Assembly: GCF_000835495.1 (NCBI RefSeq)
Contig: NW_015622546.1
Span: forward strand, 2,668,883 to 2,732,882
Length of the DNA: 64,000 nucleotides
Direction: 5' to 3'
From: Cladophialophora immunda
Lineage: Eukaryota; Ascomycota; Eurotiomycetes; Chaetothyriales; Herpotrichiellaceae
Part shown: piece by piece, positions 1 to 11,650 of the stretch
Layout of the letters: the number at the start of each line of letters is the position of its first letter
Numbering within the stretch: the stretch's first letter is position 1
The notes under the pieces: model-generated
The model's database searches: none
What the model was told of the DNA's origin: nothing
What the model saw: the letters and a program-made list of their open reading frames with translations, nothing else
Translations under genes and position numbers: made by a program

Positions 1-775
1 TTACGGGGGGTTGGCAGGGCAACCATGTTGGTCGATCTCGAACTTGGCGACAACAACCTTGAAGCCGAGTCACAACTGCTCTGAGCGATAATATGACCTA
101 TAATTAGAGGTTCAGAAGGACTTGAAAGGGAATTGGCTTAGCTGCAGAAGGTGTCGCACATTCACATTGTTAAGCTCATTGGTAATTACTGACCCAAATA
201 CGTGGGCGTCTTGATGTTGCCTGTAGCAGACTACGATCTCCAGTCAGAAGGCAGGGACTTAGGTCGTTAGATAGTGTCAAGAGCTCCAACATGTTGGTGA
301 TGATGCCACTGAACTCTTGCTATTAATATTTGGGTAGAACTCAGGCGTCGGCTTGAAGGCGTCAAGTTTCACGACCACCACCAACACACGTTAGTCGATG
401 CTTGGGTAAGCGTCTCCAATCGAACAAGCTGTGAATACGAGATCCAAGCTCTTCCACATGCGGAAGGTCTAGTTCCTGAACGAGTGATGGGTTGGGCTGC
501 CTGCAATCTCTGGAGCCGGATTTCCCTTCCTCCTTCACACCCAGGCCTTCTTGCAGTCCACCGAACCTATTCCATCCGGAGAGATGGTCTTGCTCCATTC
601 GACTCGATGAAAGGGACACGTCCATTCGGTCAAAAGAAAAAGGGCTCCATCCGTCCATCCTCGACCTGGCTCGGTCGTCGACATGACTTTTCCAGGCTTT
701 GACATTTAGGGGGCTGCAAGGTCTTAACAAGTAAACCATCTTGCATACGCGACAGGCCCAAGACCAACAATCAGG
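1..775. other. Upstream stretch, no supported gene
   Basis: No reading frame here resembles a protein I recognise. A short open frame on each strand between about 360 and 800 has unbiased composition. The stretch probably holds the promoter and 5' leader of the gene that starts near 776-854, plus the flank of an off-window neighbour. Confidence 0.4.
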
Positions 776-2592
776 ATGGTCTATAGTGTCTTTCATACCC
801 TTAAGGACGGTGGAGAGAAGGCAAAGGAACTATCCCAAGGCGGCCAGCTGCCAATGGACGTTCATTTCATCAACGTCAACAGGCCGGGGCGCATCCCCAA
901 CTGGCAGCTCAGTCAGATCACGGCCCACGCGATGCGTAGGAACCATGAACGGCGTCGTGGTTTAGAAGTCCAGTCGACGCGAGCACAACCTCTTCCAGCC
1001 AGCGTGGACCGATCTCGGGGGGCCAGGAGTCAACGGACTGACCAGGGATCGGAACAATCAAGACCTATCTCAAGCAACGACCTGGAGCCTCGACCCCAAT
1101 TGCTCTTGAAGCATGCGATAACAGCCAATGCGCGCACCAAAGCAACGCCCACCCCTGGAGACGAGAGGGCCCACCCAAGCTTGCTATGCTCTGCACCACA
1201 GCGCCTAAGCAAACATGGATCTTCCCCAGAGAAACTCTCAGGTGATGCCCCAGCGGACCCATGTGGCTGCCCGGAGTGTCGAGCCGAAGCATTAGCCCTT
1301 GCAGCTTGCTCTACCGACAGCGTTTTCGGGGGCCTGCGAACCGATCCATTCCTACGATATCCTATTGAGTCTCAGGACTATTTTCCTGCTGTAATCGACC
1401 ATTGTAGGGAGATTATAGCACCAAGCCCTGCCTTCTTCGAGCTCTTTATGACGCACGATGTCTTGTTCGAGGCTATCATTACCTGGGTCCTGTGTACCTA
1501 CTTGCTGCATACACCCGAGCTGAAAAAGGCCATGCTATACCATTATGGAGGCTCTCTGTCCAAGATTCGAGAACGCCTCCTCTTCCCAGGGTCTACTCGA
1601 AAGGCCGTAATGGCAGCTATTTCCAATTTGGCCGGGGTCTGCGTACGTAAACATCCTTCAGAATCCGGTGTAAGATATGCTAAGCGGCTGTACCAGGCTT
1701 ACTTTGAAGATGATACATCCTTCAACATGCACCGCAACGCACTCCGTTATCTGGGTCAGTTCAGAGACGATGAGGACATGCGCGACCGTGACATTCGTGC
1801 TTCGGCCAAACGTCCTTCTAGTTTGTGAGTCTCCTCCAATGCCAGCCCCCAGTCGATGATGTTAGGGGAGATCTAATTCTGCATTACCCCAGTCATGACG
1901 CTCTATCCTACGCTCAACCCAGGAGAAAGGGAAAGGCTGGCCTCCCCGAAGACCGCTCCTCTTTCCTGACAATGGGGCTGTCATCTTCCAGGGAGCCGGT
2001 ATACCCAAACCTCCCATTCTCCACCGAGTTGTCTGCGCGCCTTTCCAGAGTCTGTGAAGGTTTTCGAGAGCTGGCCTTGCGCAGGATTCTCTCGATCCAG
2101 GTCATCGAACGGCTGGCCATGGAACGAAGCCAAATCGTTCGTCTCGCATCAAGAGCAACAAGAGACCGCGAAGACTCTCGAGCCCTTCGAGAGAAATTGA
2201 CACCAATCGAACGCTTGATCTGGTTGGGCTTCTCCGTGTTCCACTTATACACGGCGACGTACCAACTGGATCGCCAAGAGATGGCCGAAGCTTTCCTCGA
2301 GTGCTCCCGAAAGATGGCTCGGGGTTCTCAATTAGAAAATGATTGTCTTCTATGGGGAGGATGTGTCGTCACCGCGACCAAAGAAATTGAAGGTTGTTCG
2401 CTTGCAAAGGGTGAAGCTGTGACCAAAACTCTCCTAACAAGGTTCAAAATGAGCATCGAGGAAATGAATGGGGTGGCACAGAGATTTCTCTGGAACGAGT
2501 CCATGAGCTCTTGCCTGACAGCAGCCTTGCGTCACCGCTTCATCGCTGTGTCAAAGATTGAAGAGACCGCGGAATGGCGCACGTGGCTGTGA
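776..2592 (+). CDS. Fungal transcription-factor-like protein without visible Zn cluster
   Basis: Two exons, 776-1824 and 1893-2592, are joined across a 68-nt intron (GTGAGT donor, CCCAG acceptor) that restores one frame. The product is 582 aa from ATG 776, or 556 aa from ATG 854, which begins MDVHFINVNRPG. The family is known from fungal regulators: a short N-terminal block (here FINVNRPG followed by HAMRRNHERRRG) lies ahead of a long alpha-helical domain of the fungal_trans_2 / DUF3468 type. I see no Cys-rich DNA-binding cluster, so it may act as a cofactor or have lost DNA binding. The later start fits family N-termini better. It converges on the flavin-binding gene with a 219-nt gap. Function in this organism is unknown. 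Confidence 0.72.
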
Positions 2593-2811
2593 CAAGCTTG
2601 TACTCATGCCCTCTAGCAGATACGGAAATGCTTCACTGATCAACGACTACTTATGCGAAATACGATTTCCCGAAAGGTTCAGCGATTAAAAAGACAATGC
2701 CGAAGTCGGATTTCCCCTTATCGACCTCAACCAGCCCATCCGGCATCTGTGTCAACAACCGACCCTGGAGCCTCCCCATGAGGATCGTTCTTCAAACTCC
2801 TGTCAGTGTCC

Positions 2812-3640
2812 TTAGGGCTCTTTGACAGCGTTGAGAGCTGACTCTCTGTTGTGGTTGTTTGTCTCGGACACGTATGAATCCAGATACGATGGAAGATCCT
2901 TGACCTTATTGGTGTCACTGGGTATTGGGGTGTCGAAAGCCTCGTACACTGGCACCACTCCAGTCCAGACTCTTTCAGTGATGTCAGATCTATTCTCATC
3001 CTTTGCCTCGTCATGAGGGCCTCCTTGCCGGATCTTGCCACTGCCAGTTTCAACCTTGACTCTCAGAATGGTGGTGGAGGTCATCTCGACATTGTCAGGT
3101 GGAACTCTGGTGTTTTCCCAGCGTCCATCGACTACCTTATTGGTGATCAATTGCATTGCGTACAATTTCTCATCGTCTGTCTCCACCGGCTTGGCGAACC
3201 CCTGAAGGACGGCTGATCGGTAGTTGTAACTATGGGAATTTGGGGTCAAGGACAACACCAAGCCATCGACTTTGGTTGCAGCGACGCAAATTGGCAAGCC
3301 ATTTGGGGATTCCCGAGCGAGGCGCATGATCCTTGAGCTGACATATCCATGGAGATAGCAGTCAAGTGGCTCCTCGATGCTGGATGAAGGATATTCAAAT
3401 GAACCCATGACCCCGATCATGGGCAAGATTGCGGGAAAGGGTTCGTCGGGGCTTGGAGCGAAGGAGACATGAAGGACCGAGGTAGTGTTTATGATTGAAT
3501 GGATGATCCCAAGGTCATATGTCCCTGGAGGATATTGGTCTCAACGTACTTAATGCGGAGGGGCGTGCCTTCTTACCTCTGTTGTTGTATCGCTTCACTG
3601 TATTTTGAGGTTTCTTTGGATACTCGAGATGTCGCACCAT
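2812..3640 (-). CDS. Flavin-nucleotide-binding (PNPOx-like) protein
   Basis: Two exons on the minus strand, 3640-3577 and 3524-2812, are joined across a 52-nt intron (GTAAGA donor, CTCCAG acceptor). This gives 258 aa starting MVRHLEYPKKPQNTVKRYNN. The joined segment RGTYDLGIIHSIIN followed by TTSVLHVSF and PAILPMIG is characteristic of the pyridoxamine-5'-phosphate-oxidase-related FMN-binding family (Pyridox_ox_2, split-barrel fold). Family members bind FMN or F420-like cofactors, and fungal ones are mostly uncharacterised. The family assignment is strong and the substrate unknown. It is transcribed divergently from the ICP55 gene, 338 nt away. Confidence 0.85.
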
Positions 3641-3978
3641 GGCTGCGGGTGGATAGTAGTTCCTTTCCCTTCAAAGGACGATGGCAGGTTTACAGTGATC
3701 TGAAGGTCTGATGGATCAACATCCAGCCATATCAAGCTGTATATGAGTGATCAAGTGAGTCATGATAGTGTCCGTGCCTTGGGACGTGCGAGCATATCAA
3801 ACACCAAGGGCATCATTGGACGAGGCCCAGTTAGGAAACTAGACCCGAGGCCGCATCTCGCTGGTTGGAGAAGTGCGTCAAATTCCAAAACTGATCGAGG
3901 GATTGAAGCCATGCCTATTGCCGTCCTCTTCGACCCTCCAACCATCGTGTCATCTCACTACAGACATTGCTTCAGAGC
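3641..3978. promoter_or_regulatory. Divergent promoter region, FMN-binding gene / ICP55
   Basis: These 338 nt separate two start codons facing away from each other (3640 minus, 3979 plus), so both promoters and 5' leaders must lie here. I see no convincing TATA box. The plus-strand frame open across part of it looks non-coding. Confidence 0.6.
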
Positions 3979-5472
3979 ATGTCGATGCGGAGGACATTAT
4001 GGCAGACGCTCATCCGTGCCAATAATGTCCTCAACCATACCCGTGTCATTAGTCGGCCAACAAAATGTGAGCGAGCACAGCTGCGGCGATACAACACTCT
4101 GACAGTCAATGCTGCCGATCTCTCCTTCGGACAGCCTGTCTCTGAGACCCATCCACATCTACTCCAGCCGGGGGAGCTGACTCCAGGTATAACCGCGCAG
4201 GAGTATGCCGACCGGCGCACGAGGCTCGCAGCCAAACTGCCCGACAAAGGCATTGCCATCATCGCCTCCGCCGATCTCCAGTTCCGGTCGGGCAGTGTCT
4301 TCTACGAGTTTCACCAAGATCCTGACTTTCTCTACCTGACCGGCTTCAACGAACCCGAGGCGCTCGCCGTCATCGGCAAAGACCCCACCGGCACGGACCA
4401 CACATTCCACCTGTTCGTGCGCGAAAAGGATCCCAAGGCGGAGATCTGGGATGGCGCAAGATCGGGCACACAGGCGGCAAAGGACGTCTTCAATGCGGAC
4501 GAGACGGGCGACATCTCCAGGCTGAAGAAGATCCTTCCGGACTTGGTAGGCGAAGCTTCGCAGGTGTACACGGACATCACGAGTCCCGATACCAACCGGT
4601 CGGCCCTCCAGCGGTTCCTCTTTGGAGCGTCCCGCAAGACGACCGAGTTCGCGGAGCTTATCGAGTCGAGAAAAGTCCACCGGCTTCGACCGATCATGAA
4701 CGACCTACGAGCCTTCAAGAGCGCAGCCGAGATCGAGCTCCTGAGAAAGGCGGGAAGAGCATCGGGACGAGCCCACACGGAAGCCATGAGGAAGGCATGG
4801 ACGCGCGAGAAGCAGCTCGACGCGTACCTCCGCTATCGCTTCATCGCGAACGGGTGCGACACGAGCGCATTTGAGCCTGTTGTGGCCGGTGGAAAGAATG
4901 CACTGGGCATCCACTACGTCCGCAACGACGATGTCCTGCGGGACGATGAGCTGGTTCTCGTGGACGGCGGTGGGAAGTATGGTGGCTACATCGCCGACAT
5001 CACGCGGACTTGGCCCGTGGGGGGGAAATTCAGCGACACGCAGAGAGATCTGTACCAAGCTGTGCTCACGGTCCAGAGGTCGTTGATCTCTCTGTGCCGG
5101 GGCAGCGCCAATATGTCGCTGGACAAACTGCACAACATCGCAGAAGAGTACCTCTCCAGCGAGCTGCGGCAGATTGGCTTTGACGTCTCCTCCAAAGCCA
5201 TCGAGAGTCTCTTCCCGCACCACTTGAGCCATTATATCGGCATGGACGTGCATGACACGGTGGGATATACGAGGAAAGTGGTACTGCAAGAGGGACACTG
5301 TATTACCATCGAGCCAGGGATCTATGTGCCGGACGACGAGCGGTGGCCGAAGCATTTCCGGAACATGGGAGTGCGGATTGAAGACAGTGTCAGTGTACAG
5401 GAGGACAGCCCGTTTGTGCTGACGACCGAGGCGGTCAAAGAGATTGTAGATATTGAAGCCTTGAGAGATTAA
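3979..5472 (+). CDS. ICP55: Mitochondrial intermediate-cleaving aminopeptidase (Icp55-like, M24B)
   Basis: Single exon, 497 aa from ATG 3979 (a second Met follows two codons later). The first ~45 residues are rich in Arg, Ser and Thr with almost no acids (MSMRRTLWQTLIRANN), as in a mitochondrial presequence. An aminopeptidase P N-domain follows (PHLLQPGELTPGITAQEYAD, then FLYLTGFNEPEA), then a pita-bread M24 peptidase domain. The expected metal ligands are visible: D329 and D340 (VDGGGKYGGYIADITRTWP), H418 (HYIGMDVHD), E445 (ITIEPGIY) and E468 (VRIEDS). In yeast, Icp55 trims one residue from matrix-processing-peptidase products to stabilise imported proteins. Length and motif set fit a functional enzyme. 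Confidence 0.93.
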   Translation: MSMRRTLWQTLIRANNVLNHTRVISRPTKCERAQLRRYNTLTVNAADLSFGQPVSETHPHLLQPGELTPGITAQEYADRRTRLAAKLPDKGIAIIASADLQFRSGSVFYEFHQDPDFLYLTGFNEPEALAVIGKDPTGTDHTFHLFVREKDPKAEIWDGARSGTQAAKDVFNADETGDISRLKKILPDLVGEASQVYTDITSPDTNRSALQRFLFGASRKTTEFAELIESRKVHRLRPIMNDLRAFKSAAEIELLRKAGRASGRAHTEAMRKAWTREKQLDAYLRYRFIANGCDTSAFEPVVAGGKNALGIHYVRNDDVLRDDELVLVDGGGKYGGYIADITRTWPVGGKFSDTQRDLYQAVLTVQRSLISLCRGSANMSLDKLHNIAEEYLSSELRQIGFDVSSKAIESLFPHHLSHYIGMDVHDTVGYTRKVVLQEGHCITIEPGIYVPDDERWPKHFRNMGVRIEDSVSVQEDSPFVLTTEAVKEIVDIEALRD

Positions 5473-6189
5473 GTGGACGTTGTCAGGCATGTGTATAGGG
5501 AGGCCTGGAATATCTCCTCTTCCTACTCCGTCTTGTGTACATTGTTGTATTGATTGAGCATTCCATTTCCCAACAATCATGATCGCACCCATCATGGAAA
5601 CACATATCAGGGACACAGGTCCTCCGTGGCCTTCCATTGCAACAATACGACCAGCCAATCGCCATGTGGGAGGGAAGTTTCGTGTGAGATACTCGCGAGC
5701 TCCGTCGCGATATTCGTATCGCCACAAACGCACATCACCGCCGCCCGCCCAGCTGCGTCTAAAACCAATCAACCTGCCTACACCAAACCCCATTTTTATT
5801 TTGATCGCCAGATAATGCATCGCTCCATCTCTTGGGTTTCTTCCTCCGTCTAATAAATCATTGCATCAGATCTACGACACTTCACCTGACTTCCCGCCTG
5901 TCTAACGTTCCGATCTACTTGATCTACGTCTACGAGGTTGAGCCAGGATCGCCTGTTATCGCAAGGGAGCAGCTTGGCAGAGCGTGTTTCGTGCAGGATA
6001 CAAGAGTCAAGAGCACGGAGGAGAACATCGCGAGAGCAGGTGTCTCGTCGGATCTAATCGAATTGAATCAGTAAATACCAGAAAATCACGACTGTCCAGG
6101 TCCCAACACAGAGGACTTCAGCATTCAGGACCTACCTTTCTCGGTGTCACTATACTCAACCCCGCCACCAACCGCCCAACGCCCACAAA
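5473..6189. other. Intergenic, ICP55 3' flank and MFS promoter
   Basis: 717 nt between same-strand genes. It should hold the ICP55 terminator and the promoter and leader of the transporter. The open frames here show no protein-like character. Confidence 0.5.
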
Positions 6190-8011
6190 ATGACGCTTAC
6201 AAGGGACGAAAGCGATACAGACCACGATCACCCCCCAACCGAGACGAGTCCTCTGCTCAGTGAGCAGAATGGCGCCGCCGTCGATCCGGAGAGCGCGCAG
6301 CCGGCGCCGGAGACGGGAGCCGACGAGATTGCTCTGGCCGAGGAACCCAGCACCAAGAAGCTCGTCGCCATCATGGCGGCGACGTGGATTGGGGTCTTTT
6401 TCGCTGCGTTGGGTATGTTAGGCCCGTTCTTTCTTTCTCTTAAGTTGTCGTCGACCCCGAGCTATATCATGTGTGATCTGAGGCATCCAATTCCCTCTGT
6501 TTGTCCAACGGTTCCATTCGGTTCATCCATTTCTGCTTCTACTGACACAAAACAAAACAGACACGACCATCGTGGCGACCCTGACGGCCCCGATCTCATC
6601 GAGCTTCAACTCGCTCTCGCTCCTCTCATGGCTGGCGACGGGCTACTTGATCGCCAACTCGGCGTGCCAGCCCCTGTCGGGCAAATTGACGGACATCTTC
6701 TCGCGGCGGTGGGGGTTGATCTTCTCCAACATCTTCTTCGGCGCGGGCACGCTGCTGTGCGGGCTGGCGCCCAGCGCGGGGGCCATCATCGCGGGCCGCA
6801 TCGTCGCGGGCGTGGGCGGCGGCGGCCTCACCTGCATCGCGACCTACATCACCAGCGACCTGGTTCCCTTGCGGCGCCGCGGCCTGTGGCAAGGGTACGG
6901 CAACCTGGTGTACGGGCTGGGGATGGGGCTCGGCGGCGTGTTCGGCGGCGTGCTGGCGGACCAGCTATCGTGGCGCTGGGCGTTCCTGCTGCAGGTGCCC
7001 TTCATCGTCGTGTCGACCGTCATGGTGTTCTTCCTGGTCGACATCCCCGTGAACCCGAGCACGCAACCGCCGCTGTCGCGCATCGACTTCCTCGGCTCGG
7101 GCTTCCTGGTCGCCTCGCTCGTGCTGCTGCTCCTGGGGCTCAACACGGGCGGCAACCAGCTCCCCTGGTCGCACCCGCTCATCGTCGCCAGCCTGGCGCT
7201 GTCGGCCGCCACGCTGGCGGGCTTCGTGTACCTGGAGTCGCAGCCGCGGTGGGTGCCGGAGCCCGTGCTGCCCGTGGCGCTGATCGCGCGCACGCGCACC
7301 GTGCTGGCCGCCTGCCTGGCCAACTGGTTCGGCACCATGTCGGCCTTCCTGGCCATCTACTACGTGCCGCTGTACCTGCAGATCCGCGGGCTGTCGGCCA
7401 CGGCGGCGGGACTGCGCGTCGTGCCGCTCGCGGCCGCGACCTCGCTGGGGAGCCTGGCGTCGGGGGTCCTGATGCGCGCCACGGGGCGGTACTACGCGCA
7501 GATGGTCGGGGTGATGCTGACGTTCGTGCTGGGCGCGGCGCTGGTGTGCTCGTTCCAGCTCGACACGCCCGGCTGGATGACGTTCGTGTTCCCCACGCCC
7601 CTGGGCTTCGCCTACGGCGGCATGCTGACCATCACCCTGGTGGGCATGATCAGCTCCGTCGACCACGAGCACCAGGCCGTCATCACCGCCGCGTCCTACG
7701 CCTTCCGCTCCACCGGCTCCACCATCGGCATCACCGTCGCCGGCGCCGTCTTCCAGAACATCCTCACCGACGAGCTGCGCGCCGAGTTCGGCGCCCTGCC
7801 CGGCAGCGAGCGCGTCATCCGCAGCATCCGCGACAGCCTCGATGGCATCAACCACCTGCCCCCCGGCTGGGACCGCGCCGCCGTCCTGCACATCTACATG
7901 GACGCCTTGCGGGGCGCCTTCGTCTCCGGTCTCGGCCTGGCCGTCCTGGCCGCCATTGCGGGCTTGGGCATGAAGGAGCACGTTTTGCACAAGAACCTCG
8001 CCAGGAAGTGA
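6190..8011 (+). CDS. MFS transporter, 14-TM DHA2 / vacuolar basic amino acid (Vba/Fnx1-like) type
   Basis: Two exons, 6190-6412 and 6561-8011, are joined by a 148-nt intron (GTATGT donor, AAACAG acceptor), giving 557 aa. The junction rebuilds the DHA2 motif LDTTIVATLTAPISSSF in the first membrane segment, which supports the splice. The ~55-residue N-terminus is acidic and carries a TSPLLSEQ dileucine-like motif seen in vacuolar transporters. Later motifs include GKLTDIFSRRWGLIFS (loop 2-3, MFS motif A type), GRIVAGVGGGG and LVPLRRRGLWQGYGN, the last like Vba/Fnx1 amino acid transporters. A vacuolar amino acid role is inference; multidrug efflux is the alternative. Exon 2 is very GC-rich at third positions, which leaves long spurious open frames on both strands. 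Confidence 0.88.
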
Positions 8012-10260
8012 TGGGCCAAAGGGTCCACGGGAAGTCCCACAATGGCGTATATCAGGACTCTTACTACCATTGTACAACGTTACAGAAGGAAATCTCGTTT
8101 CTAGTTCAAGGGCCGTCGAGGGTATCAAGTCTAGAGTCCCAAAAGTACGGCGTCAACAGATCGGAACTTATCACAGGAGCGGACGTAGGGGATCAATCAC
8201 ATATAAACATTGAACGTAATCTAGTGTTGTGGCCTTCTGCCTACCAACTGCGCCTGCTGCCCCTGGTTACCTATGGCCTAAGTCAATATGGGCCTCTCGA
8301 TGTTGGATAGGCTGGGTCAAGCGGCCCTGCGTCTTCTTCACCAAAATGTCCTCTCTTCAAGTAGCAGCCAAACGGGTTCGGTTCGCTAATCGACGCCAGT
8401 CATTGCAGATGCGGGCTCCCCATCACTTGAGGCTGGACTCGAGCTGCAGGCATGGCCCATGATGGCGCAATTCGAGCTGCGGCAGCCGTGTTTCCCCGAC
8501 GTCGATGCACGGAATACGGTGCCTGTCGAGCGACATCTGCGGCCTAGGTACATGCGAGTACGGCAGCGAGTCAGTTCGAGGAATGAAGGACGCCGGCAGG
8601 CGTAGCTGGTCCAGAGGAGCCAAACGGCATGGCCCAGAGAGAGGTGCTTTGACAAGCATCGGGGATGCCAGGCAATACTGCAGTTCTGCCTCACATCAGG
8701 ATCCGTCGTGAAAAGAGCCCATTGAATAAGCAGAAGTGGATTCAATCACCACGTCTCCATACATTTACGAATGCCTCGTCGTCTCGCTGCCCGCTAGATT
8801 CGTCTAGGGACCAAAGTCGTAAAAATTTCCAGCAGAGGAACAAATCTGTTGTGAATCTCGACACATCTTTGCGCAGGTGTGAAGCGGCGGGCTCGCGGAG
8901 TGCTGCTAGAGGGTGTGCCTCTGTCTCTTGCCCAGGGACTGCCCTTCTCTCAGCCGGATGGCCATTTCGCCGCAGAGCCGCAGCGTGGCAGAATACTGTT
9001 GCAACAGAATCGGCCATTGCTCGAACCTCCAAAAGACTGTTCGGCTAGAAGGTTCAGTCCATCGACCTGGAAGAGGGGGTAGTGCGGGCCGTAGATGTCG
9101 CTCATCTGATGTGGCATCCTTCGGTAGGTTTGAAACAAAAACGAGGCTAGGTTGGAGAGGGTTCGCCTCGTGCAGGAGGATGTCCTTGGAGCGCACGGCA
9201 TGGACCTTGGCTTTGCTCTAGCTCTATGCCCCAAAGGCATCCGCTGAGAGCTGCCGCCTCGAGATGAAGTGAGGCGGATCTGCAATGACCAGTAACAGTC
9301 ATCAGTGCTCGTCCTTGCTGCACATCAGGAGGTCCAGATTCCAGCCAATTCAGTGGTAAGCGAGAACTTTGTAGGATCCTCAGCTCGGCAAGCTATGTGG
9401 GCCGGGAATGCTTCCACATAGTCTGGGATTAGGCGGTCTCGGCCAGCTAGGGTGGGCGAGGAGGGAAATGCTGAACGGTGGCCTTAGGGAGATGTTGCTC
9501 GTGTGGCCAGAAGTGCAGAAGGAACACAGGAGCAGGTTCTGTTCGGAGGATACCCAGGCTGAGGCGACTGGTTTCCGCTGGGAGTCGAGCTTGAAAGGCC
9601 AGGAAAGACCCATCACGCACCATAGCCAAGGGCCTGTCGAAGTGGGCGGATGAGCGTGCACCACCTTGAGGTTGGTAGCAGTACTGAGATCGACATGGAG
9701 CCCAGTATGCTAGGTTGGACAACGACCAGCACCAAGCCCAAAGTGGTGAATGGAAAGGATAATGCTGTCATCAGACGGGCAAACAGCCACGCAAAGCTCC
9801 ATTTATGCATGGTCCCTTCGTGGATGACGCTCTGAGGTGTCCAGAGCTAGAGTGGCCGGAACGGCTGGCAGGACGAGGATATTTGCGGCCCGCCAGGCTC
9901 TTGTTTGCTCGTGAGCGGATTGCATTACCCCAGGGCGTCTGCAGAAAGTGTAATTGACAGCTTTGACAGCTTTGGCAGCGGCCTCCACCAATATCGTCGA
10001 GCCAGCTCAACCGCCTGCAGGACCTCCTCCGCGTTAGGCTGGTGTTTGGAAAGAATCCAGCAGCAGATAAGGCCCGATTGCATTACGCCGCTCGATGGCA
10101 AGGGAGCTTGGACGCCTTCGCTGGCAGACCGATGTCCTGGTTAATCATGATACTGAGGAGAAGTGGTGATGTTGCAGACCGATCGGCAAATCAGGAACCC
10201 GGGCTAGCAAAAGAGGTGCCTGCTCTGGGCAGGTGAAATGATGCTGGGTAAAATATCCTC

Positions 10261-10292
10261 GTCCCTCTGGTCCCCCTGGTCCCCCTGCCACC
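10261..10292. repeat. Short tandem CTGGTCCCC repeat
   Basis: About three imperfect copies of a 9-10-nt unit (ctctggtccc, cctggtcccc, cctgcc) form a C-rich, pyrimidine-biased microsatellite in non-coding DNA. Confidence 0.6.
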
Positions 10293-11260
10293 AGAAGGCT
10301 GACAAGCCCTCCCTCTCGTGTAGTGCTCGTGTCAAACGCCCATTAGCCATGCTGTCTCGAGCTATCGATCTTACACTCCGCAAACAGGTGGAAACAAGGG
10401 TGGAAACCTGAGTGGATCCAGTAGCCCTGCAAACTCAGGCGCAAAGAAAGCCGCTCGCGAGCTGGACCAACGGCGTTGCCACCCCATACACACACCTGAG
10501 GGCGCCACGCTGGAGACAGACCGCTCCAGGGCGTCATGGTCGTGAGTGGAAAGCGTCGGGGACCGAGTGTCCGACGAGACACGATATGGCATGTCCTTCC
10601 GTCGTGTGAAAGGATATGGTTGCGGCTATGATGTTGCCGGCGGGCCGGAAAAACACTCCAAAACAGCCGGCCTGCCCATAAACTGGTTGACTGACATTAT
10701 AAGACGGGAAGTGTAGCCCTCTGGCTGCGATCTGCGAAGCTGTCCAGGCCCTTGCAGTGCGGGCCGTCGACACTGCGACCCGCCATCAACAGAGCTGCCA
10801 GCAGTAGCACGGCTCCTTACCGAAAACCGACTGCGTTCTTGGTTCCTTCCAGATTCATCCACCTGTTGGTCTGCTAGCTTGGGCGGGTCCAGAGTCCACG
10901 ACTCAAATTCTGCCACGCCGCATCACTCTCGAGGAGAAGCATAGGGTATGAAACAAACTTTGGCTTACCATGCAGTGGTAGACATTGTGATCAAGGCCGA
11001 GAGGCAGATGATCCGTCAGAGATGAGGGGGGAGACCAGCTCACATCCACTGAGGGTCTCGTGCATACCGGAACATGCATTCGCTCGTCACAGTTGGTTCG
11101 CCACTGCCTTCTCGACAGAGGGAGAAGTGCAAGCGTCTGCGTGTTCTGACTTCAAGTGACCAGATGGTTGAACCCGGTCCGAATTGCAACGGCCTGTGGC
11201 CAAAGTCACCACCCTGTCTCACATAGCAAGGATCGGCGGGGAAAGATTCGCTCGAAAGGC

Positions 11261-11268
11261 TATAAAGA
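11261..11268 (+). promoter_or_regulatory. TATA-like box for the small Cys-rich gene
   Basis: The sequence TATAAAGA lies 390 nt before the ATG at 11651. A GTGAGT donor-like site follows at 11334, so the 5' leader may be spliced. Acceptor-like AGs near 11468 and 11558 could close that intron. This is motif matching only. Confidence 0.45.
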
Positions 11269-11650
11269 GGGGTGAAGAAGCCTGACCTGTCGAAATCAAA
11301 CTCAACCGACAGTCCTCAGCTTCCAAAACTAAAGTGAGTCTTGTTTCAAACACAATCATCCCAAAAGAGATCTCCCCCAGCCACAAGGAAACGTTGACCT
11401 CTCACAACGCTCAGTTGACATCAGGAACCAGCGAGAGTCCTCGGACGACAACGCCCTCTGGTGTGCAGGCCATTGATATCATAGCTTCATCTCAAACCAA
11501 GTTGAGTGGCAGCAGCAGTTGCCAGGTAAGCTTTATGCCAGTGACGTTCTTGAAAGCAGGAACTTGACTGGCCGGTGTCTGACGGAGGCAGCTTCCCAAA
11601 CGCTTCATTGGCTCAGACTTCTTGTGAGTCAAACAGAACAACCGAGCAAG

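Larger units (their letters stand above)
8012..11650. other. 3.6-kb gene-poor stretch
   Basis: No intact gene is visible. Minus-strand frames between about 8390 and 10900 contain short pieces with protein-like texture (for example DIYGPHYPLFQVDGL near 9090 and FTTDPDVRQ near 8700), but no splice arrangement joins them. They may be remnants of a decayed regulator gene or chance. A short CCTCTGGTCC-type tandem lies near 10260. The right end is the promoter of the small Cys-rich gene. Confidence 0.35.

Noticed and set aside
4705..5820. Antisense 371-codon open frame over ICP55
   Set aside because: It lies on the opposite strand of a well-supported peptidase and shows no conserved motif.
6965..8128. 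Antisense 387-codon open frame over the MFS gene
   Set aside because: It is a by-product of GC-rich third positions in the real transporter exon; composition is Gly/Arg/Asp low-complexity with no family resemblance.
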